In this document: positions 6,563 to 14,609 of the stretch, in pieces
Layout: every line of letters starts with the position of its first letter
How positions within the stretch are numbered: position 1 is the first letter of the stretch
Program-made: the position numbers and the translations under genes
Origin: Phycisphaera sp.
Lineage (GTDB): Bacteria; Planctomycetota; Phycisphaerae; Phycisphaerales; Phycisphaeraceae
Assembly: GCA_028285385.1 (NCBI GenBank)
Contig: JANQPR010000042.1
Span: forward strand, 1 to 32,994
Direction of reading: 5' to 3'
Length of the DNA: 32,994 bases
Notes under the pieces: generated by a model
What the model saw: the letters and a program-made list of their open reading frames with translations, nothing else
The model's database searches: none
What the model was told of the DNA's origin: nothing

Positions 6563-7279
6563 ATGACCGACGAAGACACCCAAGCGTTTTCCACAATGAC
6601 CGACGAGAACCCTCCGATCGAGCCGGATCAGCCCGGCGGTGACGCTGTCAACGGAAGTGGCGGGGCGCCGGACGACCTCACCCCCGAAGACGAGCCCATG
6701 GTCTACCCGGGGATGAACTGGTTCGTCCTCCGCGTCGCGTCCAACAAGGAAGACTCCGTCCGCCGGACGCTGCTGCGCAAGGTCAAGATCGAGGGCTTCG
6801 ACGGCGCCGACCCCGACAAGCACCTGGTCAACCGCATCCTCGTGCCCACCGAGAAGACCAAGACCATGAAGGCCGGCAAGCAGAAGGTCGTCGAGACCAA
6901 GCTGTACCCCGGCTACGTCTTCGTCGAGATGAAGCTCGAGCCGGACGGCCGCATCCCCCAGGACGTCTTCTTCCTCATCAAGGAGACCACCGGCGTCGGC
7001 GACTTCATCGGCACCGCGGGGCGCCCCTCGCCCATGTCGATCCCCGAGATCGAGAAGATGCTCAACGCGGCCAAGCCCGCCGAGGAGCAGCCCCAGGTCA
7101 AGATGGAGTACCAGAAGGGCGACCACATCCGCGTCACCGACGGCGCCTTCGAGAACATGGAGGGCACCGTCGACGAACTGCTCCCCGATCAGGGCAAGGT
7201 CCGCGTCATCGTCACCATCTTCGGCCGCGCCACCCCGCTCGAGATCGAGTACTGGCAGATCGAACGGTTCGAGGAGTAG
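6563..7279 (+). CDS. nusG: Transcription termination/antitermination factor NusG
   Basis: 238 residues, longer than the 180 or so of typical NusG because of an acidic, disordered-looking N-terminus of about 50 residues before MNWFVLRVASNKE. NusG binds RNA polymerase and links it to Rho or the ribosome. The NGN domain spans about 51-160 and includes LYPGYVFVEM and TTGVGDFIG. The C-terminal KOW domain, about 178-236, contains GDHIRVTDGAFENMEGTVDEL and GRATPLEIEYWQIERFE. The start may be any of the early Met codons (6563, 6596), since no strong Shine-Dalgarno separates them. It follows secE as expected but is not followed by rplK. Confidence 0.94.
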   Translation: MTDEDTQAFSTMTDENPPIEPDQPGGDAVNGSGGAPDDLTPEDEPMVYPGMNWFVLRVASNKEDSVRRTLLRKVKIEGFDGADPDKHLVNRILVPTEKTKTMKAGKQKVVETKLYPGYVFVEMKLEPDGRIPQDVFFLIKETTGVGDFIGTAGRPSPMSIPEIEKMLNAAKPAEEQPQVKMEYQKGDHIRVTDGAFENMEGTVDELLPDQGKVRVIVTIFGRATPLEIEYWQIERFEE

Positions 7280-7342
7280 TCAAGACCGTTTAGCGGCCGG
7301 CACGAAGTGCCCCGCGTCCCAACACCAAACACCCTCGAAGCC

Positions 7343-7366
7343 CCGCATGTCATTGCGGAGCTGTTT
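7343..7366 (+). terminator. Probable terminator after nusG
   Basis: CCGCA (7343-7347) and TGCGG (7354-7358) form a short stem, followed by AGCTGTTTGTTT, a broken T-rich run. It lies 64 bases after the nusG stop, just before the convergent hypothetical gene. Weak stem, moderate support. Confidence 0.4.
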
Positions 7367-7375
7367 GTTTCACCA

Positions 7376-7885
7376 TCAGGGTTTGATTGAGTTGAAGCTG
7401 CCCTTTGCGGGTGGGTTGTGCGTGTAGCCCTTGATGATCTCGACTTCGCGGCTTACCAGCTCATCTTTTAACTTTGACAAGCATCCAGACTTGGATGAAA
7501 ACACCGTCATCCACTCGTCGTGGTCGGCGACGAGACACCACCTCGCGGGCAACGGCATCAAGACGACGTCGTACACGTCCCAAAGCAAAACGGCGAGCAA
7601 GCCTTCGATCTTGTCGATTCGTTTCCCAAGGTAACCGCTCGTGCCGCCCGCCGTCGCGGTGATGCCCAGTTGGTTGAACACCTCCACGGTTCGTTCGTAC
7701 GGCGTCATGATCTGCACGGCCTGCACCATCGCCTCGGCCAACTCGGGCATCGTGTCGAACAACACCGGGACAAACCAATCCAGGTCATCGCGCGGCGTCT
7801 GAAACGTTAGGCTTCTCTTCCACTCTCGGTTGGTCCAGTGGTCCTGCTTCCATTCGCCGAGTTTTTGCCGGTCAAGCGTCTCCAT
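7376..7885 (-). CDS. Hypothetical protein, low G+C orphan
   Basis: 169 residues, no recognised domain. It is soluble, with a Trp-rich N-terminus (KQDHWTNREW, DDLDWFVPV), a hydrophobic core LLAVLLWDVYDVVLMPLP that may be a buried strand-helix, and a basic C-terminus. The gene has clearly lower G+C than its neighbours (26 of 60 in the line at 7441). It lies 10 bases downstream of the dihydropyrimidinase stop on the same strand, so it may be read through from the pyrimidine operon. It also occupies the place where rplK would normally follow nusG, though on the opposite strand. This looks like an acquired gene; no function can be assigned. Confidence 0.6.
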   Translation of the reverse strand: METLDRQKLGEWKQDHWTNREWKRSLTFQTPRDDLDWFVPVLFDTMPELAEAMVQAVQIMTPYERTVEVFNQLGITATAGGTSGYLGKRIDKIEGLLAVLLWDVYDVVLMPLPARWCLVADHDEWMTVFSSKSGCLSKLKDELVSREVEIIKGYTHNPPAKGSFNSIKP

Positions 7886-7895
7886 CGCGTCGCGC

Positions 7896-9287
7896 TCAGC
7901 GCTTCAGCAACCGCCCGCGCCCGAGCGTGCCGGTGAACTTGCCGTCCTCGGCGACGACCTCGCCGCGCACCGTGACCAGCGCCGGCCGGCCGGTGATCTC
8001 GAAGCCCTCGAAGCCGTCGTAGTCCGTGTCCATGTAGTGGTCGGCCGCGGTGATCGGGCCGCGGTACGTGTCGTCCCATACCACGAGGTCCGCGTCGGCG
8101 CCGAGCTGGACGACGCCCTTGCGCGGGAACAGGCCGAAGCGCTTCGCGGCGTGCGTGCCGGCGACCTCGACGAAGCGGTGCAGGTCAAATACGCCGCTGC
8201 CGTGCGCGGGCGTCGCCTTGGTCCACAGCAGCGTCACGCGGTGCTCCACGGACGGGATGCCGTTGGGGATCTTCGTGAAGTCGCCGGCCGGGGGCTTGCC
8301 CATGTCCTTCTGGCCGACGAAGTCGAACGGCGCGTGGTCGGTTGCGACCGTCGCCACGTGCCCGGCCCGTAGCGCGTCCCACAGGTATCGCTGGTGCTCG
8401 GCCGCGCGGATCGGCGGGCTCATCACGTACTTCGCGCCTTCGAAGTCAAGACGCTCGGCGTAGGAACTGTCGAGCGTGAGATACGGGATCACCGTCTCGA
8501 GGTCGACGTCCACGCCGCGCGCCCGGAACGGAAGCGCCGCCTCGATCGCATCGCGACAGGAGGTGTGCACGATGTAGCCCGACGCGCCGGTCAACTCGAG
8601 GAACGTGCAGAAGTGGTGTACCCCCTCGGCCTCGACGCGCGGCGGGCGCGACGGTTCGTGCCACTCCGGCCCCGTCTTCCCTTCGCTGAGCAGCTTGGCC
8701 TGCAGTGCCGCGACCAAGTCGGCGTTCTCACAGTGCGCGGTCACCACGACGCCGAGCCCCTTAGCGAGCCGGCACGCCGCGTAGAGTTCGTCGTCGGTCA
8801 CGCCGAGCGCGCCCTTGTACGCCAGGAACACCTTGAACGACGTGATCCCCTCTTTCACGATCTGCCGGAGTTGTTGCTCGGCCGCGTCGTCGTAGCGGGT
8901 CACGCCCATGTGGAACGTGTAGTCGCACGCCGACAGCCCTTCCGCCTTGCCCGCCCACAGCGCGAACGCCTCGGCCGGCTCGTCGTCGCGTCCGGGACAG
9001 ATCATCTCGATCAGCGTCGTCGTCCCGCCGACCACCGCGGCCTTGGACGCCGTCTCGTAGGTGTCTTTGGCGTAGGTGCCCATGAACGGCAGGTAGATGT
9101 GCACGTGCGGGTCGATGAACCCGGGGAAGACGTACCTGCCAGACGCGTCGATCACACGGTCGGCGTTGACCTCACCGGGGTCGATCGACGTCGCGATCCG
9201 GGTTACCGTCTCGCCCTCGCAGAACACGTCGGCCCTGAACATGCTGTCGGCGTTGACGACCGTGCCGCCTCGGATGAGCAGAGACAT
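7896..9287 (-). CDS. hydA: Dihydropyrimidinase (D-hydantoinase family)
   Basis: 463 residues, normal length. It opens the dihydrouracil or dihydrothymine ring to the N-carbamoyl-beta-amino acid, the second step of reductive pyrimidine breakdown. The binuclear metal site is complete: PGFIDPHVHI (His61, His63), the Lys of SFKVFLAYKG (Lys152, to be carboxylated), AHCEN (His186), HTSC (His242) and ATDHAPF (Asp318). Substrate-loop Tyr and Ser residues fit the hydantoinase rather than the allantoinase branch. It lies 12 bases after preA and after a permease and beta-ureidopropionase, which makes the pyrimidine role strong. Cytoplasmic. Confidence 0.92.
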   Translation of the reverse strand: MSLLIRGGTVVNADSMFRADVFCEGETVTRIATSIDPGEVNADRVIDASGRYVFPGFIDPHVHIYLPFMGTYAKDTYETASKAAVVGGTTTLIEMICPGRDDEPAEAFALWAGKAEGLSACDYTFHMGVTRYDDAAEQQLRQIVKEGITSFKVFLAYKGALGVTDDELYAACRLAKGLGVVVTAHCENADLVAALQAKLLSEGKTGPEWHEPSRPPRVEAEGVHHFCTFLELTGASGYIVHTSCRDAIEAALPFRARGVDVDLETVIPYLTLDSSYAERLDFEGAKYVMSPPIRAAEHQRYLWDALRAGHVATVATDHAPFDFVGQKDMGKPPAGDFTKIPNGIPSVEHRVTLLWTKATPAHGSGVFDLHRFVEVAGTHAAKRFGLFPRKGVVQLGADADLVVWDDTYRGPITAADHYMDTDYDGFEGFEITGRPALVTVRGEVVAEDGKFTGTLGRGRLLKR

Positions 9288-9299
9288 GAATCGCTCCGA

Positions 9300-10460
9300 T
9301 TAGTCGCTGACCAGGTCTTCGGTTTGCTTGACGAAGTCGTCGCCGTCCCACTTCTCGTCGCGGGTGATGCCTTCGGCTTTCGCCGCTTCTTTCTCGGCTT
9401 GTTTTGCGGCGACGGCGGCACGCTTCTTCGCCTGGGACTCGGCCTGCATCCGCACCAGCTCGGCGTGGGTCGTGAAGTAGGGCAGCGCGTGGCCCTTGAA
9501 GTCGTCGAGCGTCTCGAAGCCGTGCTGCTCCATGAACGCGATCAACTCGTCGATCATCGGCTTGACCATCTTGTAGCCGAGCTTCATCACGCCGGTGCAG
9601 ACCTGGACGGTGTCAGCGCCGAGGAGGATGAACTGCGCCGCGTCGCCGCCGGTCTCGACGCCGCCGATGCCGGAGATCGTGCGCTGGCCATCGAACTCGT
9701 CACGGATGAGCGTCGCGATCTCCATGACCATCCGCAGCGCGATCGGGCGTACCGCGACCGACGAGTAGCCGCCTGGCGTCGTGTAGCCCTCGACGGTCGG
9801 CATCGGGCGCAGCGTCTCGAGGTCGACGCCGATGACGCTGCGGATCGTGTTGATCGCGCTCACGCCGTGCGCCCCGGCCCGCAGCGCGGCGCGCGGCGGC
9901 TCCTCGATGCGCCTGACGTTCGGCGTCATCTTCGCCCACACCGGGATGTTCGCCGCTTGCATCCCCCATCCCGTGACCTCCTCGAGGATCTCGGGGTCTT
10001 CGCCCATCGCCGCGCCCATCTTGCGCTCGGGCAGCCCGTGCGGGCAGGAGAAGTTCAGCTCGAACGCATCGACGCCGGCCGCCTCGCACCGCTGCACGAT
10101 CTCGACCCAGGCGTCACGGTTGTATTCCTCCATGATCGACGCGATGAGCGGCCGGTCGGGGTAGGCGTCCTTAACCGCCTTGAAGTCGTCGAGCCAGTCG
10201 TCGAACGAGGTCGTCGCGATGAGCTCGATGTTCTCCCAGCCGAACACTTCCTTCTTATTCACGCCCGTGAGCTTGCCGTAGCGCGGCGCGACGTTGATCA
10301 CCTTGGACGCGTCGAGCGAGACGGTCTTGGCGATGACGCCGCCCCAGCCCTCGTCGAAAGCCTTGCCGATGACCTTGCGGTTCGTGCCGGGCGGCCCCGA
10401 GCCGATCACGTACGGGTTGGGGAACTTGACGCCGTCGACGGTGGTTTGAAGGGTGGGCAT
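9300..10460 (-). CDS. preA: Dihydropyrimidine dehydrogenase PreA-type catalytic subunit, without ferredoxin domain
   Basis: 386 residues. It is an FMN TIM-barrel enzyme of the dihydroorotate dehydrogenase superfamily that reduces uracil/thymine to the dihydro form. FPNPYVIGSGPPGTN and GWGGVIAKTVS start the barrel, NFSCPHGLPE carries the active-site Cys139 of the DPD branch, and NTIRSVIGVDLETLRP and SGIGGVETGGDAAQFILLGADTVQVCTG form the FMN phosphate end. E. coli PreA continues into a ferredoxin domain with two [4Fe-4S] clusters. Here the sequence instead ends in a Lys/Ala/Glu-rich helix and an acidic tail, with no Cys after Cys in QVCTG. No PreT flavoprotein gene is in the window. It lies 3 bases after the aminotransferase and 12 before dihydropyrimidinase. 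The role is inferred from family and context; the electron partner is unknown. Confidence 0.85.
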   Translation of the reverse strand: MPTLQTTVDGVKFPNPYVIGSGPPGTNRKVIGKAFDEGWGGVIAKTVSLDASKVINVAPRYGKLTGVNKKEVFGWENIELIATTSFDDWLDDFKAVKDAYPDRPLIASIMEEYNRDAWVEIVQRCEAAGVDAFELNFSCPHGLPERKMGAAMGEDPEILEEVTGWGMQAANIPVWAKMTPNVRRIEEPPRAALRAGAHGVSAINTIRSVIGVDLETLRPMPTVEGYTTPGGYSSVAVRPIALRMVMEIATLIRDEFDGQRTISGIGGVETGGDAAQFILLGADTVQVCTGVMKLGYKMVKPMIDELIAFMEQHGFETLDDFKGHALPYFTTHAELVRMQAESQAKKRAAVAAKQAEKEAAKAEGITRDEKWDGDDFVKQTEDLVSD

Positions 10461-10463
10461 AAC

Positions 10464-11867
10464 TCAGCTCTTGTTTTCGATCTCGGCCAAGCACTCGTCC
10501 ATCGTGGCGACGAGGAAGTCGGCGTCGTCGGTGGTCAGGCACATCGGGGGCTTAATACGCATCGTGTTGCCGAACAGCCCGCCTTTTCCGAGTATCAGGC
10601 CGCGCTGCCTGGTTAGCTCCATGAGGTCCGCCGCCTCGGTTGACGCGGGCTCTTTCGAGACGCGGTCGCGCACGAGCTCGACGCCGAGCATCAGTCCCAG
10701 CCCGCGCACGTCGCCGATCAACGCGTGCTTCTCTTGGAGCGCAAGCAGGCCTTGTTGCAGGTGCTCGCCGACGCGCTTCGCGTTCGCCTGAATCCCCTCG
10801 GCGTCGATGACTTCCATCGTCGCCAGTCCCGCGGCCATCGACACGGGGTTGCCGCCGTAGGTGTTGAAGTGGATGCGTTTAGTCATCGTCTCGGCGACGT
10901 CGGCGGTCGTCGTCACCGCGGCGAGCGGGGCCCCGTTGCCGATGCCCTTGGCCATCGTGACCATGTCGGGCTTGACGCCGAAGTGCTGGTGCGACCAGTA
11001 GTGCTCACCCGTCCGGCCGAACCCGCCCTGGACCTCGTCGGCGACGCAGAGGCCGCCGTATCTGCGGACGATGTCGTACACGACCTGGAAGTACTCCTTC
11101 GGCGGCACGACCGCGCCGCCGACGCCCTGGATCGGCTCGCCGATGAAGCACGCGACGCTCCCGGCGGTCTGGTACGCGATGACGCTCTCGAGATCCTTGG
11201 CACATTTCAGGTCGCACGACGGGTACTCGAGGCCGTAGGGGCAGCGGTAGCAGTAGCCCGGGTGTGTGTGGTGGATGCCCGACGGCTGGTTGGCTGGGAA
11301 ACGCCACGTGCCGTGCGCGGTCAGGCCCATCGTGTTCGCGGTGCCGCCGTGGTAGCCGTTGCGCAGCGCGACGACGTCGTGGTGCCCCGTGAACTCCCGG
11401 GCCATCAGCACGGCCAACTCGTTCGCCTCGCTGCCGGAGTTGGTGAAGTAGGTCTTGTCGAGCGGCGCGCCGCCCGCGTTGGTTGGCATCTTGCTGGCCA
11501 ACTTCTCGGCAAACCTCGGCAGCGTCGGGTGCAGGTAGATCGTGGTCGTGTGCTGCAGCGTGCCGGACTGCGCCTTCACCGCCTCGGCGACGTGCGGATG
11601 GCAGTGCCCGACGCTCACCGTCACGATCCCCGCGAACGCGTCGAGGTACCGCCGCCCGGCCTCGTCCCACACGTACTGCATGTTCCCCTCGACCAGCATG
11701 AGCGGGTCTCGGTAATACGTGAGCACGCCCGGGTTGACGTACTGCTGCCGCAACGCGAGCACCTCTTCGCGCGACGGGCCGGCGTACGGCGTCGGCGTGT
11801 GGTCGCACTGCGGCAACGCGATCGTTCGCTCGGTGGCTGAGGTAGAGGTTTGGGCGGGGGGATTCAT
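10464..11867 (-). CDS. Class III aminotransferase, AGXT2-like (beta-alanine/beta-aminoisobutyrate to pyruvate or glyoxylate)
   Basis: 467 residues. It is a PLP enzyme with YLDAFAGIVTVSVGHCHP, FTNSGSEANE (cofactor phosphate), NGYHGGT, the ADEVQGGFGRTG segment with the PLP-binding Asp, and TMAKGIGNG with Lys307 as the likely Schiff-base residue. The N-terminal YYRDPLMLVEGNMQYVWDEAG and overall layout resemble the AGXT2 / D-3-aminoisobutyrate aminotransferase branch. Four Cys cluster at 206-222 (CYRC…CDLKC) and could bind metal; I cannot say whether they do. It lies within the pyrimidine operon with gaps of 1 and 3 bases. The context supports transamination of beta-alanine and beta-aminoisobutyrate to the semialdehydes used by the divergent MmsA. 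Exact acceptor not determined. Confidence 0.87.
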   Translation of the reverse strand: MNPPAQTSTSATERTIALPQCDHTPTPYAGPSREEVLALRQQYVNPGVLTYYRDPLMLVEGNMQYVWDEAGRRYLDAFAGIVTVSVGHCHPHVAEAVKAQSGTLQHTTTIYLHPTLPRFAEKLASKMPTNAGGAPLDKTYFTNSGSEANELAVLMAREFTGHHDVVALRNGYHGGTANTMGLTAHGTWRFPANQPSGIHHTHPGYCYRCPYGLEYPSCDLKCAKDLESVIAYQTAGSVACFIGEPIQGVGGAVVPPKEYFQVVYDIVRRYGGLCVADEVQGGFGRTGEHYWSHQHFGVKPDMVTMAKGIGNGAPLAAVTTTADVAETMTKRIHFNTYGGNPVSMAAGLATMEVIDAEGIQANAKRVGEHLQQGLLALQEKHALIGDVRGLGLMLGVELVRDRVSKEPASTEAADLMELTRQRGLILGKGGLFGNTMRIKPPMCLTTDDADFLVATMDECLAEIENKS

Positions 11868-11868
11868 G

Positions 11869-13503
11869 TCAGAGTTCTCCTGCCGGCAGCGGCGCGGGCT
11901 GCGCCTCGGCGTCGACGTCCCCCGCCTCGGGCACGAGCACGCCCGGCGCCGTCGGCACGACCAACCCCCGCACGGCCCGGCTGCCCGGGATCACGTTGTC
12001 CAGCACCAGCCCCAGCACCGCGGCGACCGCCATGCCCGTGCCCAACACGGCAACGAGCACGCTCGCCGCGTCCGCCGGGAAAGCCGCCTCGATCGTCTCC
12101 TTGCCGCCGGAATACTTCACGTAGAACGGCACGCTGATACCCATAAACAGGATGAACCCGCCGATGAACAGGTTGCGTTCCGAGTTGAGGTCGGCCTTAG
12201 CGAACTGACGCACGCCGACCGCCGCGATGAGCCCGAACAACGCGCAGTACAGCCCACCGACGACCGGCTGGGGGATCGCCGCGGCCATCGCGCCAAACTT
12301 GCCGAACAGCCCCAGCGCGATCAGCACGACGGCGCCAAGCTGCACGACGTAGCGCGAGCCGACCTTCGTCAACCCGATGAGCCCGATGTTTTCGGAGTAG
12401 CTGGTCGAGCTGAACCCGCCGAACACGCCGGTCAGCGCACAGGCGACGCCCTCGAAGCCGATGCCGCGCGAGATCTCGTTCGGGGTCGGGTTCTTGTCGG
12501 GAGAGCCTGGCGGGACGGCCATCGCCTTGCACGCGTGGTAGTCGCCGAAGCTCTCGATCATGGACGCCAGGTACCCCGCCAACACGGCGATCACGGCCCC
12601 GAGGCTCAGCTCCGCGACGCCCGGCACGCCCCACGGGAACAACAGCGTGTCCGTCCGGACCCACGGCAGCAGCTCCACCGCGCCGAGGTTCACGTGCGCC
12701 GACTCCCCCTCGGTGAACATGCCGACGCCGAGCCGGCCGAGCACGAAGCAGGTCGTAACCACCGCGATGATCGCCAGCAGCATCGGGAACAACGCGAACA
12801 AGCGCAAGTGGCGTGACAAGACCAGCGCGAACACGATCACGAGCAGGATCGTGGAAGCCGCGACATACCAGTTGCTCGCCGCCACCGGCGCGCCCGCGTC
12901 GTACAACGCCAGCCCGATTAGCATGATCACCGGCCCGATCACGACCGGGGACAACACCCGCCGGACCGCGCCCATCAACCCCGAGAAGCCGATGGTGGCT
13001 TCAACGATGCCACCGAGGATGATTGCCGCCGCGATCGACCGCATGCCCAGGGCGCCCGCGTCCTGCCACTGCGCGACAAGCGGGTCGAGCGTCGCCGCCG
13101 ACGTGTCCCCGGCCACCACGGCCGACCAGTCCGGCGCCGCCTGCGTCTGCGTCGCCGCGACGATCCCGAAGAACGCCGCGAGGAAGGAGAACGACACGCC
13201 CTGCACGATCGGCAGCCGTGAGCCAAAGGTCGTCTGCAGCAGCGTCGCGACGCCCGAGCACAGCATGACGCTGGCGATCAGCAGCGCGACGTTCGCGAGT
13301 TGTGCGTCGGTCAGCGTCGAACGCACCGCCTCCGGCAACTCCTCCGGCACGGGCCAGAGCTGCGACCCGAAGATGAGCGGCACCGCCACCGTCGACCCGA
13401 ACATCGTCAGCACGTGCTGAATGCCGAGTACCACCGCGCGGCCGAACGGCGGCTTATCGTCGAGCGCGTAGAGCAGGCGTGATGACGCGGCGGTCTGACT
13501 CAT
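11869..13503 (-). CDS. NCS2 family uracil/xanthine permease
   Basis: 544 residues with about 12-14 hydrophobic segments. The N-terminal motif GIQHVLTMFGSTVAVPLIFG is typical of nucleobase:cation symporter-2 proteins. MIESFGDYHACKAM and the region GFEGVACALTGVFGGFSSTSYSENIGLIGLTKVGSR contain the substrate-binding family signatures, and QPVVGGLYCALFGLIAAVG follows. The protein would import uracil, thymine or a related base with H+ or Na+. It is longer than E. coli UraA (429), mainly because of loops and a charged C-terminal tail. Genes for beta-ureidopropionase (6 bases upstream) and the aminotransferase (1 base downstream) point to pyrimidine rather than purine substrates, but the sequence alone does not decide this. 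Confidence 0.88.
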   Translation of the reverse strand: MSQTAASSRLLYALDDKPPFGRAVVLGIQHVLTMFGSTVAVPLIFGSQLWPVPEELPEAVRSTLTDAQLANVALLIASVMLCSGVATLLQTTFGSRLPIVQGVSFSFLAAFFGIVAATQTQAAPDWSAVVAGDTSAATLDPLVAQWQDAGALGMRSIAAAIILGGIVEATIGFSGLMGAVRRVLSPVVIGPVIMLIGLALYDAGAPVAASNWYVAASTILLVIVFALVLSRHLRLFALFPMLLAIIAVVTTCFVLGRLGVGMFTEGESAHVNLGAVELLPWVRTDTLLFPWGVPGVAELSLGAVIAVLAGYLASMIESFGDYHACKAMAVPPGSPDKNPTPNEISRGIGFEGVACALTGVFGGFSSTSYSENIGLIGLTKVGSRYVVQLGAVVLIALGLFGKFGAMAAAIPQPVVGGLYCALFGLIAAVGVRQFAKADLNSERNLFIGGFILFMGISVPFYVKYSGGKETIEAAFPADAASVLVAVLGTGMAVAAVLGLVLDNVIPGSRAVRGLVVPTAPGVLVPEAGDVDAEAQPAPLPAGEL

Positions 13504-13509
13504 AGATTC

Positions 13510-14382
13510 TCAAAGCGCCGTGATCGCGTCGTATGTCTCCGGCCGGCGGTCGCGGAAGAACTGCCAGGTGTTCCGCACCTCGCGGATCAGGTCCAGGTCC
13601 ATGTCGGCAACCACGACGTCGTCCTCGGTGCGCTTGTCGCTCTGGGCGATGAACTGGCCGCGCGGGTCGCAGAAGTAGCTCTGCCCGTAGAACTCGCCGG
13701 TCTTCCACGGCTCTTCCCAACCGGGCCGGTTGATCGCGCCGACGAAGTACTGGTTTGCCACGGCGTGCGCGGGCTGCTCGAGCTTCCAGAGGTACTCGCT
13801 CAAGCCCGCAACCGTCGCACTCGGGTTGAACACGATCTCGGCGCCGTTGAGGCCGAGGCAGCGCGCCCCGTCGGGGAAGTGCCGGTCGTAGCAGATGTAA
13901 ACGCCGACCTTGCCGACGCGCGTGTCGAACACGGGGTACCCGAGGTTGCCCGGGCGGAAGTAGAACTTCTCCCAGAAGCCCGGGTCGCAGTGCGGGATGT
14001 GGATCTTGCGGAACTTGCCGAGGTACGTGCCGTCGGCGTCGATGACGGCGGCGGTGTTGTAGTACACGCCGGTCATCTCTTCCTCGTACATCGGGACGAC
14101 CATGACCATCTTGTGTTTCTTGGCCAGGTCAATCATGAGCCGCGTTGTTGGGCCGTCGGGCACGGGCTCGGTGAGGTCGTACCACTTGGTGTCCTGCTCG
14201 GCACAGAAGTACGGGCCGTAGAACAGCTCCTGCAGGCAGCAGACCTGGGCGCCCTGGTCGGCGGCCCGAGCGATGAGGTCGACGTGCTTGTCGATCATCG
14301 CCTGCTTGACCTTCTGCACGCCGGAGGTGACGGGCTCACAGAGCGTGGCCTGGATCAGGGCGCCGCGGACGATTCGGGGCAT
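13510..14382 (-). CDS. Nitrilase-superfamily amidohydrolase, probable beta-ureidopropionase
   Basis: 290 residues. It is a carbon-nitrogen hydrolase with the complete triad: Glu52 in CLQELFYGPYF, Lys126 in KFRKIHIP and Cys164 in YICYDRHFPDGAR. The nearest subfamilies are beta-ureidopropionase (N-carbamoyl-beta-alanine amidohydrolase) and N-carbamoylputrescine amidase, which share these motifs. As first gene of the pyrimidine operon, hydrolysis of N-carbamoyl-beta-alanine or N-carbamoyl-beta-aminoisobutyrate to the beta-amino acid, CO2 and NH3 is the best reading. The start ATG at 14382 fits the family N-terminus (IVRGALIQATL). Divergent from mmsA across 227 bases. Confidence 0.87.
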   Translation of the reverse strand: MPRIVRGALIQATLCEPVTSGVQKVKQAMIDKHVDLIARAADQGAQVCCLQELFYGPYFCAEQDTKWYDLTEPVPDGPTTRLMIDLAKKHKMVMVVPMYEEEMTGVYYNTAAVIDADGTYLGKFRKIHIPHCDPGFWEKFYFRPGNLGYPVFDTRVGKVGVYICYDRHFPDGARCLGLNGAEIVFNPSATVAGLSEYLWKLEQPAHAVANQYFVGAINRPGWEEPWKTGEFYGQSYFCDPRGQFIAQSDKRTEDDVVVADMDLDLIREVRNTWQFFRDRRPETYDAITAL

Positions 14383-14609
14383 GGCAACAGACTCCCAGCC
14401 GAGGGGATGAACGGGAAGGACAAGCGGGTCAGGGGACGAGCGGGTACGACGAAAGGGGGGTACGCAAGGCAGGCAACATCGCGTAAGTTAGCGGTTGGTG
14501 AAACCGACCGCCAGTGTTTTGCGCCGTCGGCGTGCGTCGCGGCCCGAATGACGCGGCGTGCTTTCGGGGCATCCCTGAACCGTTCTGATTGGTCTCCGTG
14601 AGTCCCGCC
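14383..14609. promoter_or_regulatory. Divergent promoter region between the pyrimidine operon and mmsA
   Basis: The 227 bases must hold both promoters. A near-perfect inverted repeat, GCGGTTGGT-GAA-ACCGACCGC at 14491-14511 (one G-T pair), lies near the middle, a fitting place for a shared operator. It is followed by CCAGTGTTTT. No regulator gene is adjacent. No clear -35/-10 pair was assigned. Confidence 0.45.

Noticed and set aside
8394..10616. Very long plus-strand open frame of 740 codons across the dihydropyrimidinase and preA genes
   Set aside because: It is antisense to two genes with clear catalytic motifs; its translation is Arg/Asp/Val-rich without family features, a common shadow effect in G+C-rich DNA.
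10725..12816. Long plus-strand frames opposite the aminotransferase and permease
   Set aside because: They are low-complexity Arg/His/Asp/Val-rich translations without motifs; the minus-strand genes explain the region.
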